Shown here piece by piece: positions 29,687 to 39,513 of a stretch of DNA of 64,000 nt. Origin of the DNA: an uncultured Rhizobiaceae group bacterium (GTDB taxonomy: Bacteria; Pseudomonadota; Alphaproteobacteria; Rhizobiales; Rhizobiaceae). Within the stretch, counting starts at the first letter, position 1. Each line of letters begins with the position of its first letter. The notes beneath the pieces were generated by a model that worked only from the letters and a program-made list of their open reading frames with translations, was not told where the DNA came from and ran no database searches. The stretch is from the NCBI GenBank assembly GCA_937930845.1, contig CALHBJ010000008.1, forward strand, positions 57,132-121,131, read 5' to 3'. The position numbers were made by a program, and so were the translations under genes.

Positions 29687-30316
29687 ATGGAAGGCGTTAC
29701 AATCGTTGACCACCCGCTGGTTCAGCACAAATTGTCCATCATGCGCGACAAGAACACGTCGACTGGCAGCTTTCGGCGGTTGCTGCGCGAGATCTCCCTG
29801 CTGTTATGCTATGAGGTAACCCGCGACCTTGAGCTGACCACCAAGACCATCGAAACACCGATGCAGGAGATGGAAGCGCCGACACTTAAAGGCAAGAAGC
29901 TGGTGTTCGCTTCAATTCTGCGCGCAGGCAATGGCTTGCTGGAAGGTATGCTGGACCTGGTTCCTTCAGCACGGGTTGCCCATGTGGGCCTGTATCGGGA
30001 CCACGAGACCCTGGAAGCAATTGAATATTACTACAAAGCACCCACCGACCTGAGCGACCGGGTTGTGATTGCCGTGGACCCGATGCTGGCAACGGCCAAT
30101 TCCGCAACGGCGGCCATTGAGAAACTTCAGCAAAGTGGGGCCAAGGACATTCGCTTCCTTTGTCTTTTGGCCGCACCGGAAGGCATTGAGAATTTCCGCA
30201 AAGCCCTGCCGGATGTTCCAATTTTCACCGCGGCGCTGGACAGCCATCTCAATGAAAAAGGCTATATCATCCCTGGTCTTGGCGATGCGGGTGACCGCAT
30301 GTATGGCACGAAATAG
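29687..30316 (+). CDS. upp: uracil phosphoribosyltransferase
   Basis: Salvages uracil to UMP with PRPP. The 209-residue product shows the PRPP loop [30 protein letters not shown], and the C-terminal [13 protein letters not shown] that closes the uracil site. Completes the deoB-add-upp salvage run. Confidence 0.97.
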   Translation: MEGVTIVDHPLVQHKLSIMRDKNTSTGSFRRLLREISLLLCYEVTRDLELTTKTIETPMQEMEAPTLKGKKLVFASILRAGNGLLEGMLDLVPSARVAHVGLYRDHETLEAIEYYYKAPTDLSDRVVIAVDPMLATANSATAAIEKLQQSGAKDIRFLCLLAAPEGIENFRKALPDVPIFTAALDSHLNEKGYIIPGLGDAGDRMYGTK

Positions 30317-30328
30317 GAATTCAAGAAT

Positions 30329-31093
30329 ATGAGCGACATCGCAACCTATCCCAGTTTGAACGGCAAAACCGTTGTGGTGACCGGTGGAGGCAGCGGCATA
30401 GGTGCGGCGATCACCACTCGGTTTGCACAACAGGGTGCGAAAGTGGGGTTTCTTGATATCGCAGATGAACCTTCCAACGCCCTGGCCAAGTCGCTGGTGC
30501 AGGATGGCCATGAGGTGAGCTATCACCATTGCGACATTACCGACAGTTCAGCGCTGCAGGCCACCATCGCGCAAGTCAGCGAAAAATACGGTCCCGTTGG
30601 TGTATTGGTGAACAACGCCGCCCATGATGAGCGGCACAAACTGGAAGATGTGACCCCTGAATATTGGGACGAGCGGCTTGGCATTAATCTCAAACACCAG
30701 TTCTTTGCGGTTCAGGCCGTGGTTGAAGACATGCGCACATTGGGCGGCGGCTCAATCATCAATATGGGGTCGGTTTCATGGATGATTGGCCAGGGAGGCA
30801 TGCCAGCCTATTCCGCATCCAAATCAGCGGTGGTTGGGCTGACCCGCTCTTTGGCGCGTGATCTGGGGCCAGACAATATTCGGGTCAACTCCATCGCACC
30901 CGGCTGGATTATGACCGAGCGGCAGAAAGAATTGTGGCTCACGCCGGAAGCGGAAATTGACCTGTTTAAAAATCAGTGCCTGAAACGTTTCTTGATCCCG
31001 GATGATATTGCCCGTGCAGTTTTGTTTTTTGCATCCGAGGAATCCGGTGCCTGCACCAACCAAAGCTACATTGTGGATGGCGGCTGGGTTTAG
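30329..31093 (+). CDS. XylB-like sugar 1-dehydrogenase (SDR family), paralogue
   Basis: A 254-residue classical SDR, a clear paralogue of the protein at 2766-3536: both share YPSLNGK, the YWDER and GWIMTERQKELW blocks and the QCL...D..ARAVLFFAS region. Motifs: TGGGSGIG, NNAAHDERH, and the Ser with AYSASK as YxxxK. This copy is closer to Caulobacter XylB (YPSLKGK, DDRHKL, CDIT). Only 12 bp after upp, so likely read with it. Oxidation of D-xylose or another aldose is inferred. Confidence 0.8.
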   Translation: MSDIATYPSLNGKTVVVTGGGSGIGAAITTRFAQQGAKVGFLDIADEPSNALAKSLVQDGHEVSYHHCDITDSSALQATIAQVSEKYGPVGVLVNNAAHDERHKLEDVTPEYWDERLGINLKHQFFAVQAVVEDMRTLGGGSIINMGSVSWMIGQGGMPAYSASKSAVVGLTRSLARDLGPDNIRVNSIAPGWIMTERQKELWLTPEAEIDLFKNQCLKRFLIPDDIARAVLFFASEESGACTNQSYIVDGGWV

Positions 31094-31175
31094 AAACGCT
31101 TAACCCAACGGGTTAGACGATCGTTAGTTTGCCTATTGTAGGGTCCACCTCAAAATATCTATTGAGGGGGCGGTT

Positions 31176-31685
31176 ATGAAATCCATTTTGACGACAACAG
31201 GGCTTATTATCGGTGCGGCAATGGTTGTGCCTGCGGTGCTGCAGGGAGAGCCAGAAAAGACACCGGCGACCTCGGTTTTAGCCAGCGCAAAACCGGCCAA
31301 ACAGTCGCGCGGCCCCAAAACAGCTATTGGATATCGCAACCGGGGCGGGCAATTTGATTTCAACACCAGCATGAACGGGTCAAATGTGCGCGTATTGGTC
31401 GATACCGGCGCTTCGTCGGTTGCCATCAACCAGTCTACGGCCCGCCGCATCGGCATCAAATTGTCCAAGAGTGCTTTTCGTTATACCGCCAACACTGCCA
31501 ATGGGCGGGTGAAAATGGCACGGGCAACAATCAAGGAAATCCGGATTGGAAGTATCCGGGTAAAGGGTGTGGAGGCCGCGGTTCTGCCGGACAAATCTCT
31601 TGATCACACCTTGCTTGGCATGTCGTTTCTCAACCGTCTCAAGAAGTTTGAGTTCCAGGGCAATAAGCTGAAGCTGATTCAGTAA
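31176..31685 (+). CDS. exported retropepsin-like protein (TIGR02281 type)
   Basis: A 169-residue protein with an N-terminal membrane/signal segment (about residues 4-22), a linker and a single aspartic-protease-like half: VLVDTGASSVAINQSTARRIG, then the flap-like NTANGRVKMARATI and LLGMSFLNRLKKFE. The DTGAS triad is intact, so dimeric protease activity is possible; substrate is unknown. GGGGGC-type ribosome site close to the ATG. Stands alone, convergent with fabI. Confidence 0.85.
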   Translation: MKSILTTTGLIIGAAMVVPAVLQGEPEKTPATSVLASAKPAKQSRGPKTAIGYRNRGGQFDFNTSMNGSNVRVLVDTGASSVAINQSTARRIGIKLSKSAFRYTANTANGRVKMARATIKEIRIGSIRVKGVEAAVLPDKSLDHTLLGMSFLNRLKKFEFQGNKLKLIQ

Positions 31686-31725
31686 GACCGATTCAAGATG
31701 TGGTACGCATTACCAAATGCGCTGG

Positions 31726-32541
31726 TTACCCATCGTTTTTCTTCAGTTCTTCCATGCGTGGCATCGACACTGTGGAATAGCCTGAATCAACGAAATGCAC
31801 CTCGCCGGTTACCCCGGCCGACAGGTCCGACAACAAATAAAGGGCGGAACCGCCCACCTCTTCCAGTGACACGGTGCGGCGCAGGGGTGCATTGCGTTTT
31901 TGATAATTGAACATCAGTCTCGCATCGGAAACCCCGGCTCCCGCCAGGGTGCGCACGGGGCCTGCGGAGATTGCATTTACGCGAATATTATCGGGGCCAT
32001 AATCGGATGCCAGATAGCGCACACTGGCCTCCAGCGCAGCTTTTGCAACACCCATGACGTTATAGTTCGGCATCACCCGCGATGCGCCGCCATAGGTGAG
32101 GGTCAGCATGGACCCGCCATCCTTCATCAGCGCCGCAGCGCGCTTGGCAATTTCGGTAAATGAGAAGCAGGAAATCAACATTGTGCGGGAAAAATTCTCG
32201 CGCGACGTATCCGCATACAGGCCCTTCAGCTCGTTCTTGTCGGAAAAACCAATGGCGTGAACGACAAAATCCAGTCCCCCCCATTCCTTGCTGATGGTGT
32301 CGAACACACTGTCCACGGAGTCCAAATCTTCAACATCGCAGGACAAAAGCATATTGGAACCAACCGATTCGGCCAGCGGTTTAACGCGCTTGCCAAAAGC
32401 ATCGCCCTGGTAGGTGAACGCCAGTTCAGCACCATGGGCAGACAACATTTTCGCAATGCCCCACGCGATGGAATGGTCATTTGCCACTCCCATTATGAGG
32501 CCGCGTTTTCCGGCCATGATGTTGGACTGCAACTCAGTCAT
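31726..32541 (-). CDS. fabI: enoyl-ACP reductase (NADH)
   Basis: Reduces trans-2-enoyl-ACP in fatty-acid elongation. The 271-residue protein starts MTELQSNIMAGKRGLIMGVAN and has the FabI active-site Tyr and Lys in YNVMGVAK with six residues between them. Long N-terminal extension upstream of 32541 is rejected. Follows fabB by 25 bp, so fabB-fabI is an operon next to fabA. Confidence 0.95.
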   Translation of the reverse strand: MTELQSNIMAGKRGLIMGVANDHSIAWGIAKMLSAHGAELAFTYQGDAFGKRVKPLAESVGSNMLLSCDVEDLDSVDSVFDTISKEWGGLDFVVHAIGFSDKNELKGLYADTSRENFSRTMLISCFSFTEIAKRAAALMKDGGSMLTLTYGGASRVMPNYNVMGVAKAALEASVRYLASDYGPDNIRVNAISAGPVRTLAGAGVSDARLMFNYQKRNAPLRRTVSLEEVGGSALYLLSDLSAGVTGEVHFVDSGYSTVSMPRMEELKKNDG

Positions 32542-32566
32542 GGAATTACTTCTCTGTGGATGTGGG

Positions 32567-33784
32567 TTAGGCGTAGCGCTGGAATACCAGCGAGGCGTTG
32601 GTGCCGCCGAAGCCAAATGAATTGGAAAGAACTGTGTTTATTTCGACATTGTCGCGGCGCTCAAGCACAATCGGCATGTCGGCGAATTCCGGGTCCAGCT
32701 CGGTGATATGGGCGCTTTCGCAAATGAAACCATTTTGCATCATGAGCAGGGAATAGATCGCTTCCTGCACGCCTGTTGCGCCGAGCGAATGGCCGGTGAG
32801 TGATTTGGTTGCAGAAATTGGCGGGCAATTGTCGCCGTAAATCTGGCGCAGGGCACCGATCTCTTTTTCGTCCCCGACACCTGTGGATGTGGCATGGGGA
32901 TTAATATAGTCGATGGGCTCACCCACATTTTCCACGGCCATCTGGACGCAGCGTATCGCACCTTCACCCGATGGGGCCACCATGTCGTAACCATCGGATG
33001 TAGCGCCGTATCCAACGATCTCGCCGTAGATTTTTGCGCCACGGGCCTTGGCATGTTCCAGCTCTTCGAGAACCAGAACACCGGCACCGCCTGCAATGAC
33101 AAAGCCATCGCGGGATTTGTCAAAGGCGCGTGATGCAGTTGTCGGGGTGTCGTTATATTTCGAAGACATGGCGCCCATGGCGTCGAACAGGTTCGACATG
33201 GTCCAGTCGAGATCCTCAGAACCACCGGCGAAAATCACATCCTGCTTTCCAAGCTGAATGGTTTCATAGGCATTGCCGATGCAATGGTTTGACGTGGCAC
33301 AGGCCGATGAAATTGAATAATTGACACCCTTGATTTCAAACTGGGTGGCCAAAACGGCGGAAGCCGTTGAACTCATCGCCTTTGGCACAGCCGTTGGGCC
33401 AATGCGCTTTGGCGAACCCGTTTCAATTGTTTTCTGCGCCGCCTCAACGATTGTCTTGGTGGAAGGGCCGCCGGAGCCCATGATGATACCCGTGCGGGGG
33501 TTGATCACATCAGATGGTTCCAACCCGGCATCACGCACCGCCTGATCCATGGCAATGTAATTCCAGGCTGTCCCCTTGGACATGAAACGGGCAGTTCGTC
33601 GATCCAGAACTTCAAAAGGATCCAGATCAGGAGCGCCTTGAACACGGCAACGGAATCCATGCGCATCAAAATCGTCAGAAAACGAAATGCCCGATTTGGC
33701 TTCCCGCAGTGAAGCCAACACTTCTTGCGTATTGTTTCCAATTGACGAGACAATGCCCATGCCGGTTACGACAACACGTTTCAT
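32567..33784 (-). CDS. fabB: beta-ketoacyl-ACP synthase I
   Basis: Elongates unsaturated acyl-ACPs made by FabA. The 405-residue protein has [16 protein letters not shown], the catalytic Cys in [12 protein letters not shown], and the two His in INPHATST and [12 protein letters not shown]. Of two adjacent ATGs the second (33784) is better spaced from AAAGGG. Confidence 0.96.
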   Translation of the reverse strand: MKRVVVTGMGIVSSIGNNTQEVLASLREAKSGISFSDDFDAHGFRCRVQGAPDLDPFEVLDRRTARFMSKGTAWNYIAMDQAVRDAGLEPSDVINPRTGIIMGSGGPSTKTIVEAAQKTIETGSPKRIGPTAVPKAMSSTASAVLATQFEIKGVNYSISSACATSNHCIGNAYETIQLGKQDVIFAGGSEDLDWTMSNLFDAMGAMSSKYNDTPTTASRAFDKSRDGFVIAGGAGVLVLEELEHAKARGAKIYGEIVGYGATSDGYDMVAPSGEGAIRCVQMAVENVGEPIDYINPHATSTGVGDEKEIGALRQIYGDNCPPISATKSLTGHSLGATGVQEAIYSLLMMQNGFICESAHITELDPEFADMPIVLERRDNVEINTVLSNSFGFGGTNASLVFQRYA

Positions 33785-33911
33785 CATCAGGCCCTTTCCT
33801 GCTTACTGAATATCTTAACAAAGAGAGCTTGGAATGCCCGCCGGTTGTGGCGAACATGGGGGAAACCACCGCCAGATTCAATGGCCGATGGCGCTGATCT
33901 TCGCAAATCGT

Positions 33912-34415
33912 CTACTGGAACAAGGCGACGCGCAAGTCCTTGGCTGAAAACACCTCTTCGCCATCGGCTTTCACAATGCCGTCTGCAATACCAAGCACCA
34001 GGCGCCCCCGCATGACGCGCTTGAAATCAATTTCATATTCCACAAGTTTGGTTTCCGGCGTGATCATGCCGGTGAATTTGACTTCACCAGTGGAAATGGC
34101 GCGGCCCTTGCCGGGCTCTCCCAGCCAACCAAGATAGAAGCCGGTCAATTGCCAAAGAGCATCCAGCCCCAGACAACCGGGCATGACGGGATCGCCCTGA
34201 AAATGGCACGGGAAGAACCACAAATCCTCATGGATGGCGAAATCTGCCCGGATGTAGCCTTTGTCTTTCAGGCCGCCGGTTTCCGAAATATCGGTTATGC
34301 GGTCGAACATCAGCATGGGTGGCAGAGGCAATTGAGCGTTGCCAGGGCCAAACATTTCACCACGCGCGCAGGTCAATATTTCTTCGTAAGTGTAACTGGA
34401 TTTCTGCTCAGCCAT
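33912..34415 (-). CDS. fabA: 3-hydroxydecanoyl-ACP dehydratase/isomerase
   Basis: Introduces the cis double bond in type II fatty-acid synthesis. The 167-residue protein has [10 protein letters not shown], the active His in [20 protein letters not shown] (followed by the Asp) and the hot-dog fold length. Starts at [12 protein letters not shown] with AGAGG upstream. With fabB-fabI it forms the unsaturated-lipid locus, divergent from irr. Confidence 0.96.
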   Translation of the reverse strand: MAEQKSSYTYEEILTCARGEMFGPGNAQLPLPPMLMFDRITDISETGGLKDKGYIRADFAIHEDLWFFPCHFQGDPVMPGCLGLDALWQLTGFYLGWLGEPGKGRAISTGEVKFTGMITPETKLVEYEIDFKRVMRGRLVLGIADGIVKADGEEVFSAKDLRVALFQ

Positions 34416-34716
34416 ACAAATAAACCTCTGTTCCCGATCCGCATACAACATTGCCACACCGACCCGGTTTGGAAGCTGGAGCAGACGGACATTTTATATC
34501 TATTCCGGTCGGCTTACCTTGGCACAAGATTGGGGTCAAACACCAATGTTGGAGGGCAACGGATATGCCCCCCGATTTGGCCGTGACAAAGGCAATTGAC
34601 TTCACAAACGCACCAACCGGCCCGCAATGTCGCAGACGCTTGCAGGGGGCGCGACAAACCCCTATTCTGCCTTGTGAAGCATAAAGTGGCTTCAAGGAAC
34701 ATGGGAAGTTATTGCA
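34416..34716. other. fabA-irr divergent regulatory region
   Basis: A 301-bp gap without a gene. A plausible irr promoter is TTGCAG (34640-34645), 17 bp, TATTCT (34663-34668). Right after it is an imperfect inverted repeat, CCTTGtGAAGC-ataaagtg-GCTTCAAGG (34670-34697), placed across the expected start of transcription. It does not match the ICE or IRO iron boxes I know. Confidence 0.5.
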
Positions 34717-35172
34717 ATGAATCGGGAAATCGAAGATGCCGGATTTGGTGCTGACAGCGAGCTGGATTGCAGCACGCTGGGCCTGATGAACAAGCTGCGC
34801 GATGCAGGGTTGCGGCCAACGCGGCAGCGGCTTTCCCTGGCACATATGCTGTATTCAAAAGGCAACAGGCACGTTTCTGCCGAAGCTTTGCATGAGGAAG
34901 CCGAAGTTGCCGGTGTTCCGGTATCGCTGGCCACGGTTTACAACACGTTGCACCAATTCACCGAAGCTGGGCTTTTACGCGCGGTGGCGGTGGAATCTTC
35001 CAAGACCTATTTCGACACCAACACGTCTGACCATCACCATTTTTTCATCGAGAGTGAAAACAGAGTTGTGGATGTTCCCGCATCCCACATCACGGTGTCT
35101 GATCTTCCCGAACCACCTGAAGGCATGGAAGTTGCCCGCGTTGATGTGATTGTTCGCCTGCGCAAAAAATAG
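34717..35172 (+). CDS. irr: Irr family iron response regulator (Fur superfamily)
   Basis: A 151-residue Fur-family regulator. The helix-turn-helix has GLRPTRQRLSLA and VPVSLATVYNTLHQFTEAGLL, and the metal/haem segment has TSDHHHFF. Both match Irr, which senses haem availability and controls iron uptake, haem synthesis and iron storage in Rhizobiales. The Bradyrhizobium GCPWHD haem motif is absent, as in most Irr. Gene order irr / fabA-fabB is a conserved Rhizobiales arrangement. Confidence 0.9.
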   Translation: MNREIEDAGFGADSELDCSTLGLMNKLRDAGLRPTRQRLSLAHMLYSKGNRHVSAEALHEEAEVAGVPVSLATVYNTLHQFTEAGLLRAVAVESSKTYFDTNTSDHHHFFIESENRVVDVPASHITVSDLPEPPEGMEVARVDVIVRLRKK

Positions 35173-35187
35173 TTTGCGGTGATCTGA

Positions 35188-35781
35188 TTATCCGTCGAGC
35201 GCTTCGTTGGGATATACACCCCACAGATAATCCTGCTTGAGCCAGAATTTTACATTCTGCTTTTCAAGCGCGCACCAACCGCCCGAGCATTGGGAAATGT
35301 CCACCAGCAGACCTGCCTGAACGCGGGCAATGGTTTCAGCTTCACCACGGGCAGCATCTTTGCCTTCGATAAAAGCAGCGCGTGTCATTGCACCTTCTTT
35401 TTTGATTTCCCACGGAGCAACCAAAGCGGTGCGGCGGCTCGACAGGAGCGAGTGTAGCACCCAGCCTGTGGTGCCTTCTGAATCGCGAATGCGGCGCCAC
35501 TGGTCGAATTCCTGGATCACTTCAACAGGCAGGCCCTTGCGACGATAATTCCAATCAATGGCGTATTTGCGGCCCGGTCCAACGCGCAGATTTACAGTTT
35601 TTGCCTTCAGGCTGACAAAGCGGGGAATGGGAAGTCCCGATTCGCGACCCACTTTCTCACCAGTGCCAGCGGCCTGAACAGGATTGGCGATGAAAGCCAA
35701 AGATAAACCCAGACCCACCAAAACAAGCAAAAGCAGCTTTTGAAATACGCGCGACAAACTGAACGAAAACTCTAGTGGCAC
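35188..35781 (-). CDS. exported SH3 domain protein
   Basis: A 197-residue protein starting at a GTG (35781) 8 nt after CAGGGGA. A hydrophobic export segment follows at about residues 14-35 and ends at VQA. The first SH3-like domain has TVNLRVGPGRKYAIDWNYRRKGLPVEVI, a GTTGWVLHSLLS segment, then a second weaker SH3-like part with WCALEKQ and GVYPNE. Likely a periplasmic or surface SH3b protein, often linked to cell-wall or stress roles, but without enzymatic parts. Translation from the earlier TTG (35892) lacks a ribosome binding site. Confidence 0.78.
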   Translation of the reverse strand: MPLEFSFSLSRVFQKLLLLVLVGLGLSLAFIANPVQAAGTGEKVGRESGLPIPRFVSLKAKTVNLRVGPGRKYAIDWNYRRKGLPVEVIQEFDQWRRIRDSEGTTGWVLHSLLSSRRTALVAPWEIKKEGAMTRAAFIEGKDAARGEAETIARVQAGLLVDISQCSGGWCALEKQNVKFWLKQDYLWGVYPNEALDG

Positions 35782-36075
35782 TGAATAATTCCCCTGCACT
35801 GACAACACCCGATAAGCCGCAAGCGCATTGCGTTCCAGCTTCTGTCTGTTAAAAAAGTCCGGCTGTGTGACGCCGGTATGGTGAACGGACAATGGCGGAC
35901 TTAGGTTAAATGCACTTCAATAGGCATGGTTAATGTTCGGTTTCTGACCAAATTTTGTGGTCTCAAAAACACGGGCCATTCCAGTTCATGACTGGGCAAA
36001 CCACCAAGGCTGCTGCATGGTTGAATGTCGGAGATGTGAACCTCCGGAAAAGTGGGCGAAAAGGAAACGAGCGGC

Positions 36076-37074
36076 ATGACAGGTAAAAAACCGCAGGTTG
36101 TGGTGACGAGAAAACTACCCGATGCGGTGGAAACCCGAATGCGAGAGCTGTTTGATACAGAACTGAATCTCGACGATGTACCGCTGACCCAGCCACAATT
36201 GGTGGCTGCGGTTAAGAGCGCGGATGTCCTGGTCCCCACAGTCAGCGACAAGATCGATGAAGCCATCATCAATCAGGCCGGAGACCAGCTGAAACTCATC
36301 GCGAATTTTGGCAATGGCACGGACAATATCGACATTGCCGCTGCTTCACGGCGCGGCATCACCGTGACCAACACCCCGCGTGTGCTCACCGATGATACCG
36401 CCGATATGATCATGGCCATGATGCTGGCTGTGCCCCGGCGTTTGGTGGAAGGCGCACAGGTTATGGCAAGCCCCGATGGCTGGCCCGGCTGGTCTCCCAA
36501 CTGGATGTTGGGCCGCCGGGTGAGCGGCAAGCGGTTGGGTATTTTGGGAATGGGCCGCATTGGTGCTGCGGTTGCCCGGCGCGCCAAGGCATTTGGACTT
36601 TCCATTCACTATTCAAACAGACAACGGGTTCACCCCGATCTGGAAGAAGAACTGGAAGCGACCTATTGGGAAAGCCTCGACCAGATGCTTGCCCGCATGG
36701 ACATTATTTCGGTCAACTGCCCGTTTACGCCTGCAACCTTTCACCTATTGTCCAAGCGCCGGCTGGAGCTTATTCAACCCACCGCCTATGTGGTGAATGC
36801 TGCGCGCGGCGAGATCATCGACGAAGAAGCCCTGTTGGATGCCCTTGAAGCCGGGCGAATTTCCGGCGCGGCGCTCGACGTGTTTGAAAATGAGCCTGCG
36901 GTGAGTTCACGCATGCGCAAGCTCAGTGAGCAGGGCAAGCTCGTCATGCTGCCCCATATGGGTTCTGCCACTGTGGAAGGACGCAGTGAAATGGGGGAAA
37001 AAGTGATCATCAACATTCGAACGTTTTTTGATGGCCACCGGCCCCCCGACCGGGTTCTTCCCAGCAGGGACTAA
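36076..37074 (+). CDS. glyoxylate/hydroxypyruvate reductase (D-2-hydroxyacid dehydrogenase)
   Basis: A 332-residue NAD(P)-dependent 2-hydroxyacid dehydrogenase of the GyaR type. It has FGNGTDNIDIAAA, the GILGMGRIG cofactor loop, NAARGEIIDE with the catalytic Arg region, DVFENEP with Glu and PHMGSAT with the active His. Probably reduces glyoxylate or hydroxypyruvate; in some relatives D-glycerate is oxidised. The ATG at 36076 is preferred to a GTG eight codons earlier. Confidence 0.88.
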   Translation: MTGKKPQVVVTRKLPDAVETRMRELFDTELNLDDVPLTQPQLVAAVKSADVLVPTVSDKIDEAIINQAGDQLKLIANFGNGTDNIDIAAASRRGITVTNTPRVLTDDTADMIMAMMLAVPRRLVEGAQVMASPDGWPGWSPNWMLGRRVSGKRLGILGMGRIGAAVARRAKAFGLSIHYSNRQRVHPDLEEELEATYWESLDQMLARMDIISVNCPFTPATFHLLSKRRLELIQPTAYVVNAARGEIIDEEALLDALEAGRISGAALDVFENEPAVSSRMRKLSEQGKLVMLPHMGSATVEGRSEMGEKVIINIRTFFDGHRPPDRVLPSRD

Positions 37075-37134
37075 TCAGGTTTAGTCCCTGCCCGTTTCAT
37101 GGGAGGCCCAGAGTCTGAACGGGCGTGAAGCGCC

Positions 37135-38121
37135 TTAAATGAGCGCCACAACACGGCCCCGGATTTTGCCCTCCACAATGTCCGTGGCAGCACCAATGAG
37201 ACCGTCAAAGCCAATCTCGGTGGTCAGCGCATCCAACTTGTTCATATCGAGATCGCTGGCGAGCCGCGACCAGGCTTCTTCGCGCACAGCTTTTGGTGCC
37301 ATGACGCTGTCCACGCCCAACAGGCTGACCCCACGCAGGATGAACGGCATAACCGAACTGGGAAGATCAAACCCTTGCGCCAATCCACAGGCCGCGACTG
37401 CGCCGCCATATTTGGTCTGGGCAATGACATTGGCCAAAGTGTGAGACCCCACAGCGTCAACGCCGCCAGCCCAGCGCTCCTTGCCAAGCGGACGACCCTG
37501 TTCGGACAGTTCACTTCGATCGATAATCTCACTGGCGCCGAGGCCTTTGAGAAAATCAGCTTCTTGCGGACGACCGGTGGAGGCAATGACTTCGTAACCC
37601 AGTTTGGAAAGGATCGAGATGGCAACCGATCCCACCCCACCATTTGCACCTGTCACAACAACCGGTCCGCGTTCGGGCGTAATGTCATGCGCCTCAAGCG
37701 CCATAACGCATAGCATGGCCGTGTAACCCGCAGTGCCAATGGACATTGCCTGCTTGGCAGAAATGCCAGCCGGACGTTTGATCAACCAATCACCGCTGAC
37801 CCGTGCGCGCTGTGCATAGGCACCCCAATGGGTCTCGCCCACACCAAAACCGTTGAGAATGACATCGTCTCCTTCGGCAAAGTCTGCATGGCTTGAAGAA
37901 ATAACCCGTCCGGCAAAATCGATGCCGGGCACCATTGGCCAGTGCCTGACAACCGGTGATTTTCCGGTAATGGCCAAACCATCCTTGTAGTTGACGGTTG
38001 TTGCTTCAACAGCAACCGTCACGTCACCTTCCATCAGGTCATTTTCGTTCAGTTCCGTCACTTCGACAGATTGTTTTTTCTCTTCATCGCGCGATATCAA
38101 TATCGCTTTGAAACTCGACAT
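37135..38121 (-). CDS. acuI: acrylyl-CoA reductase / YhdH-type quinone oxidoreductase
   Basis: A 328-residue medium-chain dehydrogenase/reductase of the AcuI/YhdH group: SFKAILIS start, [20 protein letters not shown], the NADPH site [12 protein letters not shown], and the late [28 protein letters not shown] stretch. AcuI reduces acryloyl-CoA to propionyl-CoA, relevant to dimethylsulfoniopropionate use and 3-hydroxypropionate metabolism. The symbol is by resemblance. Last gene of a minus-strand run with lspA. Confidence 0.85.
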   Translation of the reverse strand: MSSFKAILISRDEEKKQSVEVTELNENDLMEGDVTVAVEATTVNYKDGLAITGKSPVVRHWPMVPGIDFAGRVISSSHADFAEGDDVILNGFGVGETHWGAYAQRARVSGDWLIKRPAGISAKQAMSIGTAGYTAMLCVMALEAHDITPERGPVVVTGANGGVGSVAISILSKLGYEVIASTGRPQEADFLKGLGASEIIDRSELSEQGRPLGKERWAGGVDAVGSHTLANVIAQTKYGGAVAACGLAQGFDLPSSVMPFILRGVSLLGVDSVMAPKAVREEAWSRLASDLDMNKLDALTTEIGFDGLIGAATDIVEGKIRGRVVALI

Positions 38122-38147
38122 TAGGCTTCTCCGTTCAGGGCTTGCGC

Positions 38148-38612
38148 TCAGGCTTCCTTTGGCCGTTTTGCGAACAGTTCGTCAATGATGATTGCCACCG
38201 CACCAACGGTGATAAAGGCGTCTGCCATATTGAACACGGCGAATGCCCAGGTTTGCGTGTGCAGCAAAAAGAAATCGACCACAAATCCAAGAAAGACCCG
38301 GTCGGCCAGGTTGCCCAAGGCACCGGCGATCACAAGGGCAAATCCAAGCAGTGTCAGCTGTTGTGAGCGCGGCACTTTTTGCCAGAAATAGACCAGTACG
38401 GCGATGACAAGTGATGTGATTGCGATCAGGCCCCAACTGCCAATCCAGTCAAACATGGAAAAAGCAATGCCCGTATTGTGGGTTCGATAGAGCGAGAAGA
38501 AAGGCAACACTTCGACGCTGCGATGGAACGGCAAATTGCCTTCAACCCATCGCTTGCTGAGTTGATCCACTGCGATCAGGAACAGCACCAGAAAATAGAA
38601 TCGTTTCTTCAA
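38148..38612 (-). CDS. lspA: signal peptidase II (lipoprotein)
   Basis: Cleaves the signal peptide of prolipoproteins. The TTG at 38612 gives a 154-residue protein beginning [19 protein letters not shown], the normal LspA start, with AAGAGG 9 nt before it; the longer frame lies inside the upstream methyltransferase gene. Four helices and both catalytic Asp sites are visible: [10 protein letters not shown] and FNMADAFI. The start lies 14 nt past the upstream stop. Confidence 0.93.
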   Translation of the reverse strand: MKKRFYFLVLFLIAVDQLSKRWVEGNLPFHRSVEVLPFFSLYRTHNTGIAFSMFDWIGSWGLIAITSLVIAVLVYFWQKVPRSQQLTLLGFALVIAGALGNLADRVFLGFVVDFFLLHTQTWAFAVFNMADAFITVGAVAIIIDELFAKRPKEA

Positions 38613-38625
38613 ATCCTTGAACCTC

Positions 38626-39513
38626 TTAAATCGTGCCACCCATGGATGGCAGATCATGTCGCCGCATTTCAAACAACGCAATTCCTGTTGCAATCGCAAG
38701 ATTGAGCGAATCTGCCTGACCGGCCATGGAAATGGCCACAAGGTTGGAGCAAGCCTGCGCCAATTCGTCGGTCAATCCCTGCTGTTCATTGCCCATCAAT
38801 AGGATGTGTGGTGCTGCAGCATAGTCTAAAGAACGGTGGTCCACAGCACCTTTGAGATGGGTGCCCACTATTTGGCCACCGTTTTGACGCCAGCCTTCAG
38901 CAAACTGCAGGAATTCATGCTGCGAGGCTCTGAACAATTTTATATGAAACAATGAACCCATGGTGGCGCGCACGGCCTCCAGCGCAAACGGGTCGGTGGT
39001 TTCGCCCACCAAAATGACCCCCTTTGCCCCAAGCGCATCGGCGGTGCGCATAATAGTGCCAAGGTTGCCGGGATCGCGAACCCTGTCCAAGGCGACCCAG
39101 ACATCTTTGTCGGCAGGTTTGACTGACGAAAGATCGTGGAACTTCTGTTCCATCACCCCCATCACCATTTGCGGATTGTCCCGCCGTGCAATGGATGTGA
39201 GCACCTTGTCGCTGGTTATCAGCACGTCGCCCCCACGGGCACGCACTTTGGCGGCCAATTCGCCGATCGGCTGGTTAAGGGCCTCATCTTCAAGCAACCT
39301 CCTGGCGTGCACCAGCATGCGCACCGTCCAGCCGCCATCAACGGCATCGGTTACCAGTTTCAACCCTTCGGCAACAAACAGATTTTCCTGAACCCTGTTT
39401 TTCTTCAGTCCAAGACCCTTGATCCATTTGATGCGCGGATTGGCGGTGGAGGTAATTTCTTCCACCTTGCCACCGCTTTTGCTGGCAGGCGTTTGGGAAC
39501 TGTGGTCGGTCAA
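38626..39513 (-). CDS. TrmH/SpoU family RNA 2'-O-methyltransferase
   Basis: A 295-residue SPOUT methyltransferase. The N-terminal SpoU-substrate-binding part (ITSTANPRIKWIKGL ... FVAEGLKLV) precedes the knot: DRVRDPGNLGTIMRTADALG, LLMGNEQQGLT, and LNLAIATGIALFE. Probably modifies 23S rRNA (RlmB-like) or a tRNA. It starts at a TTG whose first bases overlap the TGA of the gene before it (TTGA), with GAAGGAG upstream, so translation is coupled. Confidence 0.88.
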   Translation of the reverse strand: MTDHSSQTPASKSGGKVEEITSTANPRIKWIKGLGLKKNRVQENLFVAEGLKLVTDAVDGGWTVRMLVHARRLLEDEALNQPIGELAAKVRARGGDVLITSDKVLTSIARRDNPQMVMGVMEQKFHDLSSVKPADKDVWVALDRVRDPGNLGTIMRTADALGAKGVILVGETTDPFALEAVRATMGSLFHIKLFRASQHEFLQFAEGWRQNGGQIVGTHLKGAVDHRSLDYAAAPHILLMGNEQQGLTDELAQACSNLVAISMAGQADSLNLAIATGIALFEMRRHDLPSMGGTI

